Assembly: GCF_900109375.1 (NCBI RefSeq)
Contig: NZ_FOAB01000001.1
Location: forward strand, 744,001 to 808,000
DNA length: 64,000 bases
Direction of reading: 5' to 3'
Source: Aquimarina amphilecti
GTDB taxonomy: Bacteria > Bacteroidota > Bacteroidia > Flavobacteriales > Flavobacteriaceae
Made by a program: the position numbers and the translations under genes. How positions within the stretch are numbered: the stretch's first letter is position 1; the number at the start of each line of letters is the position of its first letter. This document shows positions 18,154 to 26,584 of the stretch, piece after piece. The notes under the pieces are model-generated. The model ran no database searches. It had not been told where the DNA came from and was given only the letters and a program-made list of their open reading frames with translations.

Positions 18154-18576
18154 TTAATTGATAAGCATACAATTTAATAAAACAACATCTTTTAAAAAGC
18201 CTTTACAAATACCCTTCAATTCTACTTTCTGACCTTTTTTAAGCTGTTGCACCTTTATAAATTGATCAGATTGCATATCGCATAAAACACCAGAATTCTT
18301 ATTTCCCCCTTGTAATACTATTGTATTTCTATTGTTTAAAAAAGTAATTTCTTTTACAATACCCACTACTTCCACAACTTTATCCTTATAAACTAAATTA
18401 GCCTGTTTCTCATTATTTAAAAATGAAGCTGTTAGTTCCCGTGAATCAGTACTTATTTCTGTAGTAGTATTGATAACATTAATATGTGATGCATCATAAA
18501 ACATCATATATATGTATGCTCCTGCTAATAATAGAAGCCCAAAAAGAAAAATTACTATTTTAATTTTGTTGTTCAT
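18154..18576 (-). CDS. Membrane-anchored OB-fold (tRNA_anti-like) protein
   Basis: 140 residues: one N-terminal membrane helix (about 5-26), then a region with SRELTASFLNNEKQANLVYKDKVVEVVGIV and a small OB-fold barrel ending KGQKVELKGICKGFLKDVVLLNC. This matches the tRNA_anti-like family of Bacteroidetes, in which the OB fold is extracytoplasmic and nucleic-acid binding is unproven. It is the first gene of the minus cassette and paralogous to 21610-22038, with the same gene order. Confidence 0.8.
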   Translation of the reverse strand: MNNKIKIVIFLFGLLLLAGAYIYMMFYDASHINVINTTTEISTDSRELTASFLNNEKQANLVYKDKVVEVVGIVKEITFLNNRNTIVLQGGNKNSGVLCDMQSDQFIKVQQLKKGQKVELKGICKGFLKDVVLLNCMLIN

Positions 18577-18823
18577 TAATTATTAGCGAGTTTTCATTTA
18601 TTTGCTTAGTTAATTACTAATGCAAATAAATAAGAATTAATACTCTCCTGAAAAAAAATAATGATAAAGATGAAATATATGTATTAAAAAGGAAAAAAAG
18701 AGATTGAAATGAATTATAATTGTTTATTGATTTAAATGCAGTAGTTAGAAAATATGTTATTTTCGTTTTCAAAAAATTCTAAGCATCTACAGCTTTTAAT
18801 TATCTTAAGTAGATTATTAATCA

Positions 18824-19960
18824 ATGAGAAAAGATCGATTATACTTTTTAACTTTTATTTCTATATCAGTTATATTTCTAATTATCGCATCGTTTGGCGT
18901 AAAATACTTCATTAAAGTTAGTGCCAATCAGTTAATCGAAATACAATTAGAATCCAGTAAAAGAGAGGCTAATGAAATTTCACGATTGTCACATTATCAA
19001 ATATCAGCTGGTATTGACAAACAAAATGTGGTTAAAAACATCCAACATGCAATTGAAAACACACATAATAAAGCTTCTTTTATTTGCGTATTTGATTGGT
19101 CTGGAAAAGAAGTTTGTCATCCAGATATTACTAAAGTCGGTCAAAAAGTAAACTCTGATCAATCACTTATTAAATCGTTAAGTGAAGAAGATAGTTCTGA
19201 TAAATTATATGATCTTCTACTTAATCAAAGAAAAGAAAATGACAGCTTATCAAATACAGATAAACTATCAGAAATTGTGTATATCGCACCAGTAAAAGAT
19301 TCTGATCTTATTGTAGCTGCACACATTAATTTAAATAAAGTTAGCGCTCAAATTAGAAAATTGAAAACAAGTTTTTATACAATTTTTGCATTAATGGGAG
19401 GGTTAATAATTTTATCATCTTTTATTGCTGTTCGAATAATAGGAAGTTATTATGAAAAACAACTTGAGCAGAAAAACACAGACCTAGAAAGTGAATTACT
19501 TAATTTATCAAAATTAAATACTGATCTTATAGCCTATCAACAAAAAGTAGTTCAAAATACTAAAGAAGAATCTTTAGAATCAAGTTCTAGTATAGAATCT
19601 AATACAGAAATCACAAAGGAATCGAGCAAAAAGAGAATTCTAACTTACATAAGAAATGAATTGGTTCCTGTTCCTATAACTAATATATCATATATATACA
19701 CAGAAAATACAATAACATATATTGTCTGTTTCGATGGCAATAAATCTACAAGTAATGATAGTTTAGATGATATGCTTATCAACCTAGATACGTCTTTATT
19801 TTTTAGAGCAAATCGACAGTTCATAATAAGTATTACTGCAATTGCTAAAATTATCAAATACGGAAACAGCCAACTTAAAATCTTGATAAAAGATGCTGAT
19901 GTAGAGATAATTATTAGTAAAAATAAGGCTGCAGAATTTAGACAATGGCTAAATATCTAA
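18824..19960 (+). CDS. Membrane-bound LytTR transcription regulator with Cache-like sensor
   Basis: A 378-residue one-component regulator. Helix 1 (about 7-28), a periplasmic sensor of about 150 residues with Cache character (SFICVFDWSGKEVCHPDITKVGQKV, IVYIAPVKDSDLIVAAHIN), helix 2 (about 185-205), a coiled-coil of Leu and Glu-rich segments (about 210-260), and a C-terminal LytTR domain (about 280-378, LFFRANRQFIISI). There is no kinase or receiver domain, so sensing and DNA binding are joined in one chain. It lies between two inverted OB/YceI/barrel cassettes and is a good candidate for their regulator (inference). Confidence 0.87.
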   Translation: MRKDRLYFLTFISISVIFLIIASFGVKYFIKVSANQLIEIQLESSKREANEISRLSHYQISAGIDKQNVVKNIQHAIENTHNKASFICVFDWSGKEVCHPDITKVGQKVNSDQSLIKSLSEEDSSDKLYDLLLNQRKENDSLSNTDKLSEIVYIAPVKDSDLIVAAHINLNKVSAQIRKLKTSFYTIFALMGGLIILSSFIAVRIIGSYYEKQLEQKNTDLESELLNLSKLNTDLIAYQQKVVQNTKEESLESSSSIESNTEITKESSKKRILTYIRNELVPVPITNISYIYTENTITYIVCFDGNKSTSNDSLDDMLINLDTSLFFRANRQFIISITAIAKIIKYGNSQLKILIKDADVEIIISKNKAAEFRQWLNI

Positions 19961-20295
19961 TGAGTTTTTAGTTCTTAAAAGACTTTTATATTCTTTTTTT
20001 AATCTTACTCATTGGCTCACTTTAAAGTATTCTATCTCATTGTTTAAAGCACTATTTTTCACTCTGATTTAGGTAGACAAGAGGTCAACATTATGTTAGT
20101 AAACTAGTATATTAGAATTCGATCAAATTCTATTTATAACTAAGCTTATGATAAATATGAGTAATAAAAAAGGCTTTATAACTTCAAGTCTTTTTTTTCC
20201 TTTTTAAGGCTACTTTTTCCTTCTCACACATGTTTGTTTGATTATACCTCCTTCATTGCCGGTTATTTGCATCATAAATCATAAATAATCTAAAA
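19961..20295. other. Intergenic region with weak terminator and promoter
   Basis: 335 bp. A GU-containing 7-bp stem, AAGGCTT (20170-20176) with AAGTCTT (20186-20192), is followed by a run of T and may terminate the LytTR gene. A -33/-7 pair follows at 20237-20269. Nothing else was recognised. Confidence 0.5.
20237..20269 (+). promoter_or_regulatory. Putative promoter of the secreted-repeat lipoprotein operon
   Basis: TTTG (20237-20240), 21 bp, then GTTATTTG (20262-20269), one mismatch from TAnnTTTG. The ATG is 26 bp further on. Confidence 0.4.
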
Positions 20296-21144
20296 ATGAA
20301 AAAATCAATTTTCCTATTATTCACTTCTATATCATTATTATCAAGTTGTAGTAGTGATGACTCAGATACTATTATTGATCCAGACCCTACTCCAGATGTT
20401 AATGCAGTAAGATTGGTCACTGATCCTACATTTGGAAATATTCTAACAGATGCTGATGGAATGTCTCTTTATTTCTTTTCTAGAGATACTAAAGAACAAT
20501 CAGAATGTAATAATGATTGCAAAACAGCTTGGCCTATATTTTATAAGGCAGACCTAACCTTAGACGACGGCTTAGATGCTGCTGATTTTGGTGTTATCAC
20601 AAGAACAGATGGAGACAAACAAAATACATATAAAGGGTGGCCTTTGTATTATTTCTTTAATGACAATGTTGCTGGTGATACTAACGGAGATAAGGTTGGT
20701 AACAATTGGTATATAGCAAAACCTGACTATTCTTTAATGTATGCAGAAGCCCAACTAATAGGTAGAGATAGTGATGGGAATGATCAGAACTTCACAAGTG
20801 AATATGTAGTCGGAGATGAACTTACATTTTATATGACTAGTAGTACCGGTAGAACAATCTATGCTTTTGTGAATGACACTAAAGATGATAACAATTATAC
20901 GGCACAAGATTTTTCTAATGATCCTATTTGGCCAATTTTTCATATAGATATTGATAGGTTACCAAGCATTTTAGATCGTAATGATTTTGGTACTATTGAT
21001 GTATTCGGCAGAACACAATTAACATATAAAGGAAGGCCTCTTTACTATTTCGGACAGGATACTAATAGAGGAGATAACTATGGAGTTAGTGTGCCTTCTC
21101 CAGGTATATGGCCAGTGGTTAATACCGATATCACTCCATTATAG
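20296..21144 (+). CDS. Lipoprotein with two secreted repeats (PF03640-like)
   Basis: 282 residues with lipobox LLSSCSSDD (Cys17) and an Asp/Pro-rich linker. Two related domains follow: residues about 36-140 (LVTDPTFGNILTDADGMSLYFF, CNNDCKTAWPIF, TYKGWPLYYF) and about 150-282 (TGRTIYAFVNDTKDD, DPIWPIF, TYKGRPLYYFGQDTNRGD). The pattern LTDxxGxxLYxF with CxxxCxxxWP and YxGxPLYYF is that of the 'secreted repeat of unknown function' family. The second repeat has lost the Cys pair. A terminator at 21194 separates it from the cytochrome gene, although readthrough is possible. Confidence 0.85.
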   Translation: MKKSIFLLFTSISLLSSCSSDDSDTIIDPDPTPDVNAVRLVTDPTFGNILTDADGMSLYFFSRDTKEQSECNNDCKTAWPIFYKADLTLDDGLDAADFGVITRTDGDKQNTYKGWPLYYFFNDNVAGDTNGDKVGNNWYIAKPDYSLMYAEAQLIGRDSDGNDQNFTSEYVVGDELTFYMTSSTGRTIYAFVNDTKDDNNYTAQDFSNDPIWPIFHIDIDRLPSILDRNDFGTIDVFGRTQLTYKGRPLYYFGQDTNRGDNYGVSVPSPGIWPVVNTDITPL

Positions 21145-21193
21145 AATATTATATCGAGATTTCATCACATAAATATTAAGTAGTTAGTTGGTT

Positions 21194-21236
21194 ATAAGAG
21201 GAAGATAAGATTTCTTACTTGCTTCCTCTTATTTAA
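21194..21236 (+). terminator. Terminator after the secreted-repeat lipoprotein gene
   Basis: ATAAGAGGAAG (21194-21204) pairs perfectly with CTTCCTCTTAT (21222-21232), followed by TTAAATTTC. Confidence 0.65.
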
Positions 21237-21248
21237 ATTTCTTAAAAA

Positions 21249-21599
21249 ATGAATGATCTATTAAAAATCAAAAATATACTGATAATCGTATTAGGCTTTT
21301 CTTTGCTTTCTTGTGAAAGAAACGTGGAGGAAGAATCTGGTATCATCACAGAAGAATTATGCGATCCGGCTATTTCTTTTACAACTAATATTAAACCAAT
21401 TATTGACAATAACTGTATACGTTGTCATGGTGGAAATCAAGCTCCTGATTTAAGAACTTATGAAAACATCAGAAACAATTCTGAACGAATAAGAACAGAA
21501 GTTGTCGTTAATAGAACAATGCCATTAGGAGGTTCTTTAAGTAATGATCAAATAGAATTGGTACGTTGCTGGATTGAGAATGGAGCTCTGAATAATTAA
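21249..21599 (+). CDS. Monohaem cytochrome c-type lipoprotein
   Basis: 116 residues with a lipobox (LLSCE, Cys22) and one haem c site CIRCH (56-60) preceded by IKPIIDNN. A later MPLGG (Met91) is the probable second axial ligand, and a C-terminal helix carries RCWIENGA. This is the short cytochrome domain common in Bacteroidetes extracytoplasmic proteins. It is followed after 10 bp by the OB-fold, YceI and barrel genes, so it is probably the first gene of a four-gene operon. That suggests electron transfer, possibly with a quinone-type ligand of YceI (inference). Confidence 0.88.
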   Translation: MNDLLKIKNILIIVLGFSLLSCERNVEEESGIITEELCDPAISFTTNIKPIIDNNCIRCHGGNQAPDLRTYENIRNNSERIRTEVVVNRTMPLGGSLSNDQIELVRCWIENGALNN

Positions 21600-21609
21600 A
21601 CAAAATACT

Positions 21610-22038
21610 ATGAAGAGCAAAACAACAAATGCAATTAATATTTCAATACTATTAATGATTTTGATTGGAATATTAATTTATATCAAAGTATATAATAAAC
21701 CTTTCGCAAACATATCAGAATCTAAACCAAACGTATCAATAGAATCTAAGGAGTTAATTGATAGTTTTTTTAATAATGAAAATGAAGCTAACTCAAAATT
21801 CTTAGAACAAATAATTCAAGTTCGCGGGCTTATTACTGAAATAACTTCAGGAAAAAATGGAAATAACATCATAACCTTAGGCGATAAAAACGCTATTGGT
21901 GGTGTAACATGTCATCTCTCTTCTGAAGAAAGCACAAAAACAAATAACCTAAAAATAGGTCAGCAAATCAATATAAAAGGCATCTGTACTGGATACCTAC
22001 TAGATGTTATATTGGTTAAATGCGTGATCATAGAATAA
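21610..22038 (+). CDS. Membrane-anchored OB-fold (tRNA_anti-like) protein
   Basis: 142 residues with one N-terminal membrane helix (about 10-29) and an extracytoplasmic OB-fold domain: SKELIDSFFNNENEANSKFLEQIIQVRGLIT, NIITLGDKNAIGGVTCHL, GQQINIKGICTGYLLDVILVKC. Paralogue of 18154-18576. Stop and the next start are 17 bp apart, so it is coupled to the YceI gene. Nucleic-acid binding is not shown. Confidence 0.8.
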   Translation: MKSKTTNAINISILLMILIGILIYIKVYNKPFANISESKPNVSIESKELIDSFFNNENEANSKFLEQIIQVRGLITEITSGKNGNNIITLGDKNAIGGVTCHLSSEESTKTNNLKIGQQINIKGICTGYLLDVILVKCVIIE

Positions 22039-22055
22039 ACCATAAAATCAAAAAA

Positions 22056-22601
22056 ATGAAATCTATATATATATTATTATTCACATTATTATTTTCAGCT
22101 ATTTCGTTTGGACAAGGAAAATTCTTAACTAAACAAGGATACACTTCCTTCTTTTCGGCCACTCCAATAGAAGACATTAAAGCAGAAAACAATCAAGTAT
22201 TGAGCATTATAGACACATCAACAGGAACTATAGCTATTTCTATTTTGATTAAGTCATTTATGTTTGAGAAATCATTAATGCAAGAGCATTTTAACGAAAA
22301 CTACTTAGAATCTGACAAATACCCTAAAGCAATTTTTAAAGGGCAAATTCTGGATTTCGATTCTGTAAACGAAAATGAAAATCCCGTAACAATAGTAGGA
22401 GATATTACTATCCATGGGGTAACAAAAAAGATAGAGACAAAAGGTATCATTAGTAAAAAGGAAGATAATATAATCTTAAACGGAGATTTTATCGTAAAAG
22501 TTGCAGATTTCGAAATAGAAATACCGTCAGTAGTCTCAAATAATATTGCGGAGAGTATAAAAGTAACATATGAATTAGATCATAAACCATACAAGAAATA
22601 A
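22056..22601 (+). CDS. YceI-family periplasmic lipid-binding protein
   Basis: 181 residues from the ATG at 22056, chosen because it starts a standard Sec signal (MKSIYILLFTLLFSAISFGQ); the frame is open to an earlier ATG at 22020 within the OB-fold gene, which would put a charged tail before the signal. The YceI fold is shown by GYTSFFSATPIEDIKAENNQV, LMQEHFNENYLESDKYPKAIFKG and FEIEIPSVVSNNIAESI. Paralogue of 17598-18146. It likely carries an isoprenoid-type lipid in the periplasm (family knowledge). Confidence 0.88.
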   Translation: MKSIYILLFTLLFSAISFGQGKFLTKQGYTSFFSATPIEDIKAENNQVLSIIDTSTGTIAISILIKSFMFEKSLMQEHFNENYLESDKYPKAIFKGQILDFDSVNENENPVTIVGDITIHGVTKKIETKGIISKKEDNIILNGDFIVKVADFEIEIPSVVSNNIAESIKVTYELDHKPYKK

Positions 22602-22602
22602 T

Positions 22603-23517
22603 ATGAAGAATTTTTTAATTGTTTTCGCATTATTGGCAACAAGCTCTCATACATTCGGCCAAGATCTATTTGATATCCTAGAAGAAGAAACACCACAGAC
22701 TAAAAACTATGTCTATTCTACTTTTAAAGGAACTAGAATATTGAATGGTCACTCTATAGAGAATAGAAATAAAGGAACTTTAGAGTTTATGATTTCTCAC
22801 CGTTTTGGTAGAGTTAATTTAGGAGCTGATGAATTATATGGATTAGATCAATCAAATATCCGTTTCGCATTTGAATATGGATTATCTAATGACATAATGA
22901 TAGGAGTTGGTAGAAGTAGTTTTGACAAAACGTATGATGGTTTTATTAAATATAAATTCTTGAAACAAAGCTTAGGGGAAAAGTCATTTCCTTTTACAGC
23001 ATCACTTTTCTCTAGTATTGCCTACAGAACACTAAAAGATTTCGATCCCGAAAATGAGCCAAGTTTTAGTCAAAAGCTATCGTATGTTTCACAAATTTTA
23101 ATCGCAAGAAAATTTAGTTCAGGGTTTTCATTACAAATTACCCCTACTTACATCCATAGAAATTCAGTAAAAATTAATGAAGACCCTCATGACATATTTG
23201 CTGTAGGTATAGGAAGTAGATTAAAACTCACTAAAAGGATCTCAATTAATGGAGAATATTATTATACCGTCAATCCCTTAAAATCCATAGAAGCTTCTAA
23301 TTCTTTAGCTTTTGGAGTTGATATAGAAACAGGAGGACATGTATTTCAAATAATTCTATCTAATTCTATTACTATGATAGAAAAAAGTTTTATCACAGAG
23401 TCAACGGATGATTTTTTTGAAGGTGATATACATCTTGGGTTTAATATATCTAGAGCTTTCCAAGTTGGTAATAAGAAAAAGAAGAGGTTAGAAAAAATGA
23501 AAAATTCCGGAATTTAA
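22603..23517 (+). CDS. DUF5777-like outer-membrane beta-barrel protein
   Basis: 304 residues with a Sec signal (MKNFLIVFALLATSSHTFGQ) directly after the YceI stop (1 bp gap). Alternating amphipathic strands (IRFAFEYGLSNDIMIGVGRS, FAVGIGSRLKLTKRISINGEYYY) point to a beta-barrel, closing with FNISRAFQVGNKKKKR. It is paralogous to 16697-17608, sharing TFKGTRILNGHSIENR. The C-terminus has an unusual basic tail after the last strand (KKKKRLEKMKNSGI). Function unknown; last gene of the cytochrome/OB/YceI/barrel operon. Confidence 0.75.
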   Translation: MKNFLIVFALLATSSHTFGQDLFDILEEETPQTKNYVYSTFKGTRILNGHSIENRNKGTLEFMISHRFGRVNLGADELYGLDQSNIRFAFEYGLSNDIMIGVGRSSFDKTYDGFIKYKFLKQSLGEKSFPFTASLFSSIAYRTLKDFDPENEPSFSQKLSYVSQILIARKFSSGFSLQITPTYIHRNSVKINEDPHDIFAVGIGSRLKLTKRISINGEYYYTVNPLKSIEASNSLAFGVDIETGGHVFQIILSNSITMIEKSFITESTDDFFEGDIHLGFNISRAFQVGNKKKKRLEKMKNSGI

Positions 23518-23534
23518 ATATCAAATAAGTCAGG

Positions 23535-23933
23535 ATGTTTAGAAGAAATTTTAAAGTTAAAGGAGAAGATGTTGATGATTATATGGTAATGCAAGATACA
23601 GCATACATAGAATACACATCTTCAATATTATTTGCATTCTTATTTGAAAAAGGATACACTAGCAAAAAAAGAGAACACACACATTTTAACATGCAAAAAT
23701 CAATTGGTTCATTAATCCAAAGAAAACATTTAATGTTTATGCAAGATTTTTTCATAAATCTAGAACTTATCTCTATTGATACTAATAAACAAAAACTGAA
23801 CATTAGGAATCGTTTTTTTAATTCCAATAATGAATTATGCGTAACTACGAACACCTATTTATATTGGATGGATAGTAATCAACAAGAAATTATTATACCT
23901 CCAAAAAAGATTATAGATCGATTATTTGAATAA
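23535..23933 (+). CDS. Hotdog-fold thioesterase-like protein
   Basis: 132 residues without a signal. The pattern KVKGEDVDDYMVMQDTAYIEYTSSILFAFLFEKGY, then MFMQDFFINLELISIDTNKQKLNIRNRFFNSNNELCVTTNTYLYWMD, resembles the FadM/YbgC-type 4HBT hotdog domain: a mobile N-terminus, a hot-dog helix and long beta strands. The catalytic Asp of the family (often in xxDxxGHVN) is not clear, since the segment reads VDDYMVMQD. The gene is 17 bp after the barrel gene, in an otherwise extracytoplasmic operon. Assignment is tentative. Confidence 0.55.
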   Translation: MFRRNFKVKGEDVDDYMVMQDTAYIEYTSSILFAFLFEKGYTSKKREHTHFNMQKSIGSLIQRKHLMFMQDFFINLELISIDTNKQKLNIRNRFFNSNNELCVTTNTYLYWMDSNQQEIIIPPKKIIDRLFE

Positions 23934-23985
23934 ACTATTGGGGTAACCGAAGCAAGGGGGAAAATTGCTGTGAACAATAGTTTAT
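23930..23985 (+). ncRNA. Nested hairpin element at the operon 3' end (unknown)
   Basis: ATAAACTATTG (23930-23940) pairs perfectly with CAATAGTTTAT (23975-23985). Inside lies AGCAA...TTGCT around a G-rich loop, and the interior is markedly more GC-rich than its surroundings. It includes the stop codon of the hotdog gene. It may be a small RNA domain or an mRNA-stabilising structure; no known family is recognised. Confidence 0.35.
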
Positions 23986-24004
23986 ATTAGATAATTGATT
24001 ATTT

Positions 24005-24040
24005 GAAAGGCTGAATTCTTTGAAATTCAGCCTTTCTTTA
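24005..24040 (+). terminator. Terminator of the cytochrome/YceI operon
   Basis: GAAAGGCTGAATT (24005-24017) and AATTCAGCCTTTC (24024-24036) form a perfect 13-bp stem followed by TTTA. Confidence 0.85.
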
Positions 24041-24108
24041 CATCCAAATCTATCTAAGCACTCCATGATATATTGTAAAAATCTTACCGAAAATGAATAA
24101 TTTCAGAA

Positions 24109-24145
24109 CATAAAAACCCCCATAATTTAAAAAATTATAGGGGTT
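24109..24145 (-). terminator. Terminator of the SCO/YHYH operon
   Basis: AACCCCCATAATTT (24115-24128) pairs with AAATTATAGGGGTT (24132-24145), 14 bp with one mismatch. On the minus strand it is followed by a T run, 85 bp after the SCO gene stop. Confidence 0.75.
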
Positions 24146-24229
24146 CCAGATTCAAACACAAAATCTATCTATAAATACAAAAGCAACTAACTCTTCTGTC
24201 TCTATAATCTTGGTCTTGGGGTAAAAAAC

Positions 24230-24895
24230 TTAAAATTGTTTTTCTGATTTTAAAGTATTAATATCAGTAATAAGCTGATTAATAGACGCTTTATTCAAAC
24301 CATTGTAAATACCTCTTATATGTTTTTTCTTATCAACTAAAACAAAATTTTCAGTATGAAGAAAATCTTCTTTCGTTTTTGTTTCTCCCAAATCTTCTTC
24401 TACGAAGTATGAATTACGTCCTAGATTATAAATCTCATCACGATCTCCTGTAACCAAATGCCATTTAGAATTAAGAACTCCCTTTAATTCAGCATATTCC
24501 TGAAGTATTGGTATAGAATCCCTCTCTGGAGTTACTGAATGTGATAACAATAAAATATCCTCATCATTTTTAAACTCTTCCTGTAACAACAACATATTTG
24601 ATGTCATTTTAGGACAGATGCCTGGACATGTTGTAAAGAAGAAATCTGTTATATATATTTTATCTTCAAAAGTTTTACTCGTTACAATTTCCCCCTCTTG
24701 ATTAACTAAAGAGAAATCTGGAATTTTATGAAAGTTATTCAATTCATTAGCATAAGGAGTCAACCAATAAGGCGTAAAACTCGCATCTTGATAATATGGT
24801 AGTACTTCTACTCTACTTGTATTTTGCTGTTGATTACAACCAAAAAACAAGCAACATAAAACAATACTATAATTTTTTATATTGTATAATTTCAT
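24230..24895 (-). CDS. SCO1/SenC-family copper chaperone lipoprotein
   Basis: About 221 residues with a lipoprotein signal (FFGCNQQQ), a thioredoxin-like fold, the metal-binding pair CPGICPKM, and the distal conserved His in LHTENFVLVD. SCO proteins deliver copper to cytochrome oxidase or act as thiol-disulfide oxidoreductases (family knowledge). The start at 24895 opens directly at the signal peptide; an alternative ATG lies 12 bp upstream. It overlaps the 3' end of the YwqK-like gene by 29 bp, so translation is coupled. All catalytic positions look intact. Confidence 0.93.
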   Translation of the reverse strand: MKLYNIKNYSIVLCCLFFGCNQQQNTSRVEVLPYYQDASFTPYWLTPYANELNNFHKIPDFSLVNQEGEIVTSKTFEDKIYITDFFFTTCPGICPKMTSNMLLLQEEFKNDEDILLLSHSVTPERDSIPILQEYAELKGVLNSKWHLVTGDRDEIYNLGRNSYFVEEDLGETKTKEDFLHTENFVLVDKKKHIRGIYNGLNKASINQLITDINTLKSEKQF

Positions 24896-25481
24896 TTTCC
24901 AACGCATAACATAAATTAGCTCTTTTTAAACCAAAAACTCTTCCGTTTTTAGCTTCATAGTTTACATATAACTTCCCATTCTCTAGCCAAGCCTGTTGCA
25001 TACCATTCTCTTTTCCATCAACTAAATTGGTTTGTTTTGCTAACTGACCAGTTGTATACCATTTTTTTTGAATTCCATTTCGAACTCCATTTATATAATT
25101 CCCTTCTGAGGCTATATTACCATTAGGCCACCATATTTTTACAACTCCGTCAAGATGATTTGCTATATAGAATGATTCTTTTTGTAACAAACCATCAGGG
25201 AACCATTTTTGAGCTAAACCTTCTTTTTTACCTTCATAATAGCCCACTTTTTCTTCTAAAATTTTATTAGAATTATATCTAACAGCGTATCCAGAAAAAG
25301 GTTTCTCTTTATAATACCATCTTCCCTCATTTGCTTTTAGGATCAATGATTCTTTTGAGACTAGAATATCATTAATAACTCTATTCTCAGTGTTATCAAT
25401 TTTAGACTCATCACCAATTTTACAACTCCAAAAAGAAAATGTAAAAAGACTAATTATTATAAATGATTTAATTAACCGCAT
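24867..25481 (-). CDS. YwqK/MORN-repeat lipoprotein
   Basis: About 204 residues with a signal ending FSFWSCKIG (lipidated Cys). At least four MORN-like repeats of about 22 residues follow, each with a WxxxGxxxxExxYxxGxxxGxxxxW pattern: KVGYYEGKKEGLAQKWFPDG, HLDGVVKIWWPNGN, VRNGIQKKWYTTG, KENGMQQAWLENGK. Databases often call such proteins 'YwqK antitoxin', but nothing here indicates a toxin pair. The ATG at 25481 is chosen for the signal; it overlaps the YHYH gene by 14 bp. Likely a surface or periplasmic scaffold of the SCO/YHYH operon. Confidence 0.85.
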   Translation of the reverse strand: MRLIKSFIIISLFTFSFWSCKIGDESKIDNTENRVINDILVSKESLILKANEGRWYYKEKPFSGYAVRYNSNKILEEKVGYYEGKKEGLAQKWFPDGLLQKESFYIANHLDGVVKIWWPNGNIASEGNYINGVRNGIQKKWYTTGQLAKQTNLVDGKENGMQQAWLENGKLYVNYEAKNGRVFGLKRANLCYALENEIIQYKKL

Positions 25482-26238
25482 TTGGAGTGCCATTAAAAGG
25501 TCCAGCAAAAACTATATAACTACCTGTAGTAGAATACAGTTCATTAATAATATGATAATGATATTCTTCCTCATCTGTATGTTGTGTAGTACTAGTATGA
25601 CCTCCAGAAGCATCTAAATCTGTTGGATACGTATCTATAGAATTACACTTCCTCCCATAAATAAAAAATCCATCAGATATGATCCCTACTAAATTTTCAT
25701 CATCATTTGACCAAGCTCTTGGTTCTAAGTGATAATGATATACTCCAGGTCCTATATGACCTCCTGTATAATCTAAAGATCCAGCTGCCTGATCGAGAGC
25801 ACCATTTCCTTCTTGATCATTAAAAAGTGCCGCTCCACTTACAGCAATCCCAATGGTTCCAAGCGATGTTGCTGTTGTACTATTTGCTAATTGAGGATTA
25901 GCTGCGACCATCAAAGTTGCAGAAGCATCAAAATTTGGTATTATACTTGGTGTTGCAGCAACATCAGGTTCTTCTATATACAGAGCATTACCCTCACCCC
26001 AATAAGAAGTTGTATGGTTAGGCCTTCCTGTAGTTTCTATCACTACATTAGATCCATCTAGATAAATGTCTGTCTCTTGCGTATCAAATTCATCAAAAGC
26101 AGCATGTAATTCTACCACTGTTCCATCATCATCTGTAGTGGATGTACCATTGTCATCACCACTACATGCTATAAAGACAACACAAACCGTGCACCCTAAT
26201 ATTGATAGTGTTATGATATTTTTAAAATTTAGTTTCAT
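25468..26238 (-). CDS. YHYH-domain lipoprotein
   Basis: 256 residues with lipobox FIACSGDDN (Cys25), an acidic Thr/Asp linker, and a YHYH domain with GPGVYHYHLEP and a second His-rich stretch GHTSTTQHTDEEEYHYHI near the C-terminus. The His pairs suggest metal binding, and copper would suit the SCO protein encoded in the same operon. It lies 46 bp after the EF-hand gene and overlaps the YwqK-like gene. Confidence 0.88.
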   Translation of the reverse strand: MKLNFKNIITLSILGCTVCVVFIACSGDDNGTSTTDDDGTVVELHAAFDEFDTQETDIYLDGSNVVIETTGRPNHTTSYWGEGNALYIEEPDVAATPSIIPNFDASATLMVAANPQLANSTTATSLGTIGIAVSGAALFNDQEGNGALDQAAGSLDYTGGHIGPGVYHYHLEPRAWSNDDENLVGIISDGFFIYGRKCNSIDTYPTDLDASGGHTSTTQHTDEEEYHYHIINELYSTTGSYIVFAGPFNGTPNAVN

Positions 26239-26284
26239 ATTTATTTTTTAGATTTAATTTAGTTAATTATTAATTCCAAAATCC

Positions 26285-26584
26285 TTATTGCTCTCTTCTC
26301 GGCGGTCCTTTTCTTTCTGGTTTAGGAGCTTTTTTTAATTCTTCTTTAGTAATAAACCCATCTTCATCTAAATCTATTTTTATAAAATCTCTTTCTAAAG
26401 GTCCTTTTACTTCATTCTCGGCTAGTTTTCCATCCTCATTCTCATCCATCATCTCAAAAATCTCTTCAATACTTGGACGTTCTCTTTCCTTCTTATCTTC
26501 TTTTGATTGTGCATTTGATTTACAAGAAATCACTAACAATACCCCTGTCATTAATACTCCTAAGTTTAACAAATTACTTTTCAT
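26285..26584 (-). CDS. EF-hand calcium-binding lipoprotein (99 aa)
   Basis: 99 residues with lipobox VISCKSN (Cys21) and two EF-hand loops, DENEDGKLAENE (47-58) and DLDEDGFITKEE (71-82), both with the expected oxygen ligands. The C-terminus is Pro/Lys/Arg-rich (KKAPKPERKGPPRREQ). It is the first gene of the minus operon EF-hand, YHYH, YwqK, SCO. It diverges from the third LytS/LytR system (190 bp), a plausible regulator. Confidence 0.9.
   Translation of the reverse strand: MKSNLLNLGVLMTGVLLVISCKSNAQSKEDKKERERPSIEEIFEMMDENEDGKLAENEVKGPLERDFIKIDLDEDGFITKEELKKAPKPERKGPPRREQ

Noticed and set aside
24867..25481. YwqK-like gene as an antitoxin
   Set aside because: No toxin gene is near; the protein is an exported MORN-repeat lipoprotein.
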